Source: DAOUFU01 sp034429275 (GTDB lineage Bacteria; Chloroflexota; Anaerolineae; Aggregatilineales; Aggregatilineaceae). Taken from it: a DNA stretch of 17,555 nt. The notes under the pieces were generated by a model, which did not search any database, was not told the origin of the DNA, and was given only the letters and a program-made list of their open reading frames with translations. Shown here piece by piece: positions 14,592-17,555 of the stretch. The stretch's first letter is position 1. Each line of letters opens with the position of its first letter. The DNA lies in assembly GCA_034429275.1 (NCBI GenBank), contig DAOUFU010000142.1:1-17555 (forward strand). Direction: 5' to 3'. Position numbers and translations under genes: made by a program.

Positions 14592-15518
14592 ATGGGTTCA
14601 GCGCGCGCCAAGAACTGGGATCTTCGTACCGGACAAGATCCCAACAATCCAACGGTAAAGACTTACAGCTTGATCCCCCCGTTAGGCGTCATACATGGTT
14701 ATGGTGTCGATAAGGGCAATCTCGATGACTTGGCTCAAACACTGCAGACCCGTAACTTAGCTCGGCACGACTGCATCTATCTACTTCTGAACCGAATGCT
14801 GCCGAACTACGTTGGACAGACACAGAAGATCGTCGCCCGTCTGAAGCAGCATGCAACTCAAAGAACAGGGGCAAGTGACTGGGATCGTGTGCTTGTCATC
14901 TTCGTCCGTGATCAGCTTTTCAACACGAGTATCGCGTCTTTTGTGGAATACACACTCTATTTGCGCCTGGTCGAGAGCGGGTTCCCAATTACCCAGAACA
15001 CCCCTGCCGATCGGGTACTGGATGGGGACAATTTTGAAGTGGCGCGTTCAGTCGTCGAAGAAATCGAGAGGCTTCTGGAACTTCTCGATCTTGCACAGCC
15101 AACGACCACATCTCGAGTCGACAAGGTGGCGTCACTTGATGAAACTAAAGAGGACTTAATTGCTCTTGAGGGACTCCGCAGATCCGATCAACTCGAAATC
15201 GAGGTGGAACTCTCTGCACGCGGTGTTCGCGCATACGGCAAATACACAGGCTTTGGGTTGCTTGTCTACGCGGGTTCCATTGGCACAGCAGTACCTCAAC
15301 CTCACATGAAAAAGGTGCAATCCTATTGGAGAATGCGTAAGGAGTTAGAAGAGGAAGGAGTCCTGCAAATCGAGGATGAACATCTCCGCTTTCTGAAATC
15401 CTATACCTTTGCCAGTCCAACAGCAGCCGCCCATATTCTGACCGGGTCGAATAGGCCAGGCCCCCTTGTATGGAAGCGAAAGACTGACGGAAAGACATTG
15501 AAAGAATTATCAGACTGA
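14592..15518 (+). CDS. GIY-YIG nuclease family protein with C-terminal DUF4357
   Basis: The 308-residue protein has a GIY-YIG nuclease domain at about 58-130. The GIY motif appears as CIY (61-63) and the YIG motif as YVG (73-75). The catalytic arginine R83 lies in ARLKQH, and the metal-binding glutamate E119 in SFVEYTLYLR. The C-terminal part (about 205-308) is DUF4357, with AYGKYTGFGLLVYAGS, a central MRKELEEEGVL, and FASPTAAAHILTG...VWKRK...GKTLKEL. An in-frame TTG at 14568 exists, but the ATG at 14592 is chosen because AGGGG (14580-14584) lies 7 bases upstream. It starts 30 bases after dndA on the same strand and is probably in the dnd operon. Since no dndFGH is seen, I infer it may be the nuclease that attacks DNA lacking phosphorothioate. 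It could instead be an independent defence nuclease. Confidence 0.85.
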   Translation: MGSARAKNWDLRTGQDPNNPTVKTYSLIPPLGVIHGYGVDKGNLDDLAQTLQTRNLARHDCIYLLLNRMLPNYVGQTQKIVARLKQHATQRTGASDWDRVLVIFVRDQLFNTSIASFVEYTLYLRLVESGFPITQNTPADRVLDGDNFEVARSVVEEIERLLELLDLAQPTTTSRVDKVASLDETKEDLIALEGLRRSDQLEIEVELSARGVRAYGKYTGFGLLVYAGSIGTAVPQPHMKKVQSYWRMRKELEEEGVLQIEDEHLRFLKSYTFASPTAAAHILTGSNRPGPLVWKRKTDGKTLKELSD

Positions 15519-15611
15519 TCAGAAAATTCAACGTGCACCTGGAACACATTCGAGCATCTGCTCAAGACCTTTATCAGTCAAGAAATCGCAGGGATTTAGC
15601 TCAATAAAAAA

Positions 15612-16244
15612 TTATGGTAATGCTTTTACCGCTTCGTTATCAATAGCGGAGATAATGCGTTGAAAGAGGTTTAGTGCCACTTTGCAGTACTGTGGGCTGA
15701 TACTACGCTTAGTTCCAGCTAATGGTACCGGCTGCCCAATATACTGATAGTAGGAAGTTGTGCTTCGTATGTACGTGCTGGTAATTACGCCACGATGATG
15801 CGCGAATAGATTACGGGAAGCTAGTACTTCTTGTAAGAAGTGATGATCATCTTGAGAAAGATTGATATGTATCCCGTTCTTAGGCAGCCATGATGTGATC
15901 CAAGTCTCAAGATTATAGTCATCTGTTATTAACCGTGTACCCTTTTCGAGAATTTCCTCCAACGCGTCGTCCCAAGAAGAAATACCAGGACTTGTCAAAA
16001 TGCGCACTATGCTCCTCTTTGCTCTTTTTGAGGAGGCTAGTTTGCTAAGGTGATTGCCCAATATTTCGGTAGTCAATTCCGATGCGTAGGCTTCCGCTAC
16101 AGCTACAATGTGCAATATAAATAACTCCTGAAGGAGTTCAAATATCTCATCTGTAAAGTCCATCTGCTCCTCAAACACCTGCATATATAAGGCGTCCAGT
16201 CTGTTATGTGCATATTCGAAATTCTCAAATGCAGATGAAGGCAT
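15612..16244 (-). CDS. HEPN-like protein, 210 aa, possible ribonuclease
   Basis: The protein is mainly helical and has the sequence EVLASRNLFAHHRG. R144 and H149 form the Rx4H motif of HEPN ribonucleases, with the polar N145 directly after the arginine, as is typical. The N-terminal 65 residues are acidic and helical (FTDEIFELLQELFILHIVAVAEAY), as in RiboL-PSP-type or MAE_28990-type HEPN proteins. HEPN RNases act in toxin-antitoxin and abortive defence systems. The gene is convergent with the GIY-YIG gene, with 93 bases between the stops, and lies 97 bases downstream of the DGQHR gene on the same strand. A GGGAG stands about 12 bases before the ATG, a little far. Base composition is the most AT-rich of the window. 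The HEPN assignment rests on the motif and helical pattern only, and toxicity is unproven. Confidence 0.65.
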   Translation of the reverse strand: MPSSAFENFEYAHNRLDALYMQVFEEQMDFTDEIFELLQELFILHIVAVAEAYASELTTEILGNHLSKLASSKRAKRSIVRILTSPGISSWDDALEEILEKGTRLITDDYNLETWITSWLPKNGIHINLSQDDHHFLQEVLASRNLFAHHRGVITSTYIRSTTSYYQYIGQPVPLAGTKRSISPQYCKVALNLFQRIISAIDNEAVKALP

Positions 16245-16341
16245 TCTGGTAAAGTTCTCCCTTCATTGGGCCAGCAATCCACTTTCCAATACCGTACCTA
16301 CCCCATGCTAAAAAGGCTTATACCTACAATTATCCTTCTTC

Positions 16342-17358
16342 TCAATCCTCGGGTGGAAGTTCGTCAAGTAACTGCTTCAAGAGAACTTTTCTACCCGCGC
16401 TCCCTGTATACCCATGTTCTTTGAATGTCTCTGCACGCCAATCGGCCACATGCTTAATTGGTTCGATTGCTTGCATAAACTCTTCTTTCGACGGACTTTC
16501 AGTAACCTTTATAGCTCTCGCGCGCTGATGGGCCCTTTCAAATAAACCGATTACTACCTCGAATCCAGCAGCGGCAGTAAGACGGTAGTCTCTGTTGTTT
16601 CCCCAAGCCTCTGGAAATGTTTCTGCTATCGCGTTGAGATAGTTGATCAATCTCGACAATTGAACCTCAGGAGGCAAAAACGCAAGTCGTTGGCCTCTTT
16701 CAAACAGTGGAGCAATGGAGTTCACTGCTTGATCAAATCTTAACCAACCCTCTCTTTCGTCTTGGTACATTTGGATTTTTCCTCTCAAAGGAGAGTCTTC
16801 ATGTTGGTTCAGCTGCTCAACCATTGCCGCGGCGCTGTCTTTTGCGTCGACCAAATCCCCCAATTCCCTTTGGAGCGTCACTATGAGCAGATTGCTTATG
16901 CTTTTCTGAAGATGATTAATGTCGGCAAATATCCTGGCAGCGGAACGCGCGTCCTTTAACATTAGTCCTGTGACTGGCATGGGTAATGACTTTTCGCGAC
17001 TTTGTTCATGCACAATGCCGTAAAGTCTATGTTGCCCGTCTATAATGTCACCGAAATGACCTTCGTCCGAAGGAAAGACCAGATTGCCCATTCCCGTAGG
17101 TGAGGTTCGCTCGAATTTCACGTCTTTTGTGAGACTAACGATAATGTTGTTTGGAAAGCATGTCTCCGGCCTTGAAATATAATCAGCGATTTCTCTGAGT
17201 CGCTTCTGGCTCAAGAGACGCTGGATGCCTTCTGGATTCTCGGCAAGTCTCGGGCTGCTCTTTACTAGTTTCTCCAGTTGGTCTGCAGGTAGGAAAAACA
17301 AAAAAAGCTGATTCTCTTTTTGCAGAAGTTCTACCGCTGGCACGCGAAATTCTGTCAT
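16342..17358 (-). CDS. Second DGQHR-domain protein (DndB-like)
   Basis: The 338-residue protein has DGQHR at 107-111 (GDIIDGQHRLYGIVHEQ), followed by FADINHLQKSIS, the same block order as in DndB. It is a distant relative of the dndB product rather than a copy; the sequences around the motif differ widely. DGQHR proteins occur in phosphorothioation systems (DndB), in 7-deazaguanine DNA systems (DpdB) and as stand-alone genes in defence islands. Their biochemical role is poorly defined, and some bind DNA. GGAG at 17369-17372 stands 10 bases before the ATG. The gene lies 45 bases downstream of the partial gene at the window edge and upstream of the HEPN gene, so the three may form one minus-strand operon. 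The AT-rich composition sets it apart from the dnd genes. Confidence 0.85.
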   Translation of the reverse strand: MTEFRVPAVELLQKENQLFLFFLPADQLEKLVKSSPRLAENPEGIQRLLSQKRLREIADYISRPETCFPNNIIVSLTKDVKFERTSPTGMGNLVFPSDEGHFGDIIDGQHRLYGIVHEQSREKSLPMPVTGLMLKDARSAARIFADINHLQKSISNLLIVTLQRELGDLVDAKDSAAAMVEQLNQHEDSPLRGKIQMYQDEREGWLRFDQAVNSIAPLFERGQRLAFLPPEVQLSRLINYLNAIAETFPEAWGNNRDYRLTAAAGFEVVIGLFERAHQRARAIKVTESPSKEEFMQAIEPIKHVADWRAETFKEHGYTGSAGRKVLLKQLLDELPPED

Positions 17359-17403
17359 ACCTTGTTTTCTCCTCTATCAGTTCTTATTTGTCCACTAGTG
17401 TGA

Positions 17404-17555
17404 TTATCTGATCCCCTCAACCAAATTCCACAGCGGATGTCCTGCCTGATCAGTAACCTCCGCTCGAATGTAATCAATCCCTGCGTTTGCATACTCCTCT
17501 GCGATGAAGACAATCTCATCGAGATCGGCAAGAACCTGGATATCGTTTGTGGTTG
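17404..17555 (-). CDS. C-terminal end of a gene cut by the window edge
   Basis: A minus-strand frame enters from the right edge (first full codon ends at 17553) and stops with TAA at 17404-17406, giving 49 residues. It reads like real protein: acidic and hydrophobic alternation in DIQVLADLDEIVFIAEEYAN, then YIRAEVTDQAGHPLWNLVEG. The family is not recognised from this piece. Its stop is 45 bases before the start of the DGQHR gene on the same strand, so they are likely co-transcribed. Confidence 0.6.
   Translation of the reverse strand, partial: TTNDIQVLADLDEIVFIAEEYANAGIDYIRAEVTDQAGHPLWNLVEGIR

Noticed and set aside
15552..15563. Terminator after the GIY-YIG gene (GAGCA/TGCTC)
   Set aside because: Only a 5-bp stem with a 2-base loop and no T tract; too weak to call.
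1..17555. CRISPR array, tRNA, rRNA, insertion sequence or integrase
   Set aside because: No regularly spaced direct repeats, no cloverleaf sequence, no transposase or recombinase motifs were seen on either strand.

Overview
The window joins two unlike blocks. Positions 1 to about 8125 are very GC-rich and carry a replication or mobile-element module, mostly on the minus strand. Positions about 8126 to 17555 are visibly less GC-rich, most AT-rich at the far right, and carry a DNA phosphorothioation (Dnd) system with probable defence genes. No rRNA, tRNA or other taxonomic marker is present. The high GC and the style of the small hypothetical proteins (for example the 98-residue protein at 1449-1745) suggest a bacterium of the Chloroflexota or a relative. 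That is an impression from memory, not a demonstration. A plasmid, an integrative element or a chromosomal island would all fit.

Left block: a cluster of perfect hairpins (50-305), a GNRA-looped hairpin (381-411), ssb (436-801, minus), a second hairpin-rich gap, and a small plus-strand gene (1449-1745). A minus-strand series follows, reading from 7569 down to 1799: two unknown proteins that overlap, a 1168-residue methyltransferase-helicase fusion ending in a sliding-clamp-binding-like peptide, and an archaeo-eukaryotic-type primase with a zinc-finger tail. SSB, primase and helicase together look like a self-contained replication kit. The helicase gene has a textbook intrinsic terminator directly in front of its ribosome binding site, and the first gene of the series has a leader that can base-pair with its own Shine-Dalgarno.

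Boundary (7570-8345): no intact gene. It holds the paired leader, what looks like a frameshifted gene remnant, and a nested inverted repeat ending at 8125. The base composition changes there, and a near-consensus promoter (TTGACA, 16 bases, TATACT) with dyad half-sites then drives the dnd operon.

Right block: dndB-dndC-dndD-dndE-dndA are tightly packed on the plus strand, with overlaps or a one-base gap between genes, followed 30 bases later by a GIY-YIG nuclease with a C-terminal DUF4357 domain. No dndF, dndG or dndH is in the window, so the GIY-YIG protein is the obvious candidate for the restriction partner of the modification genes. Facing it on the minus strand are a protein with a HEPN-type Rx4H motif, a second DGQHR-domain (DndB-like) protein, and the C-terminal end of another gene cut by the window edge. 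I infer that dndBCDEA mark the DNA with sulfur, that the GIY-YIG protein may attack unmarked DNA, and that the DGQHR/HEPN pair may be a second, separate defence or regulatory unit.
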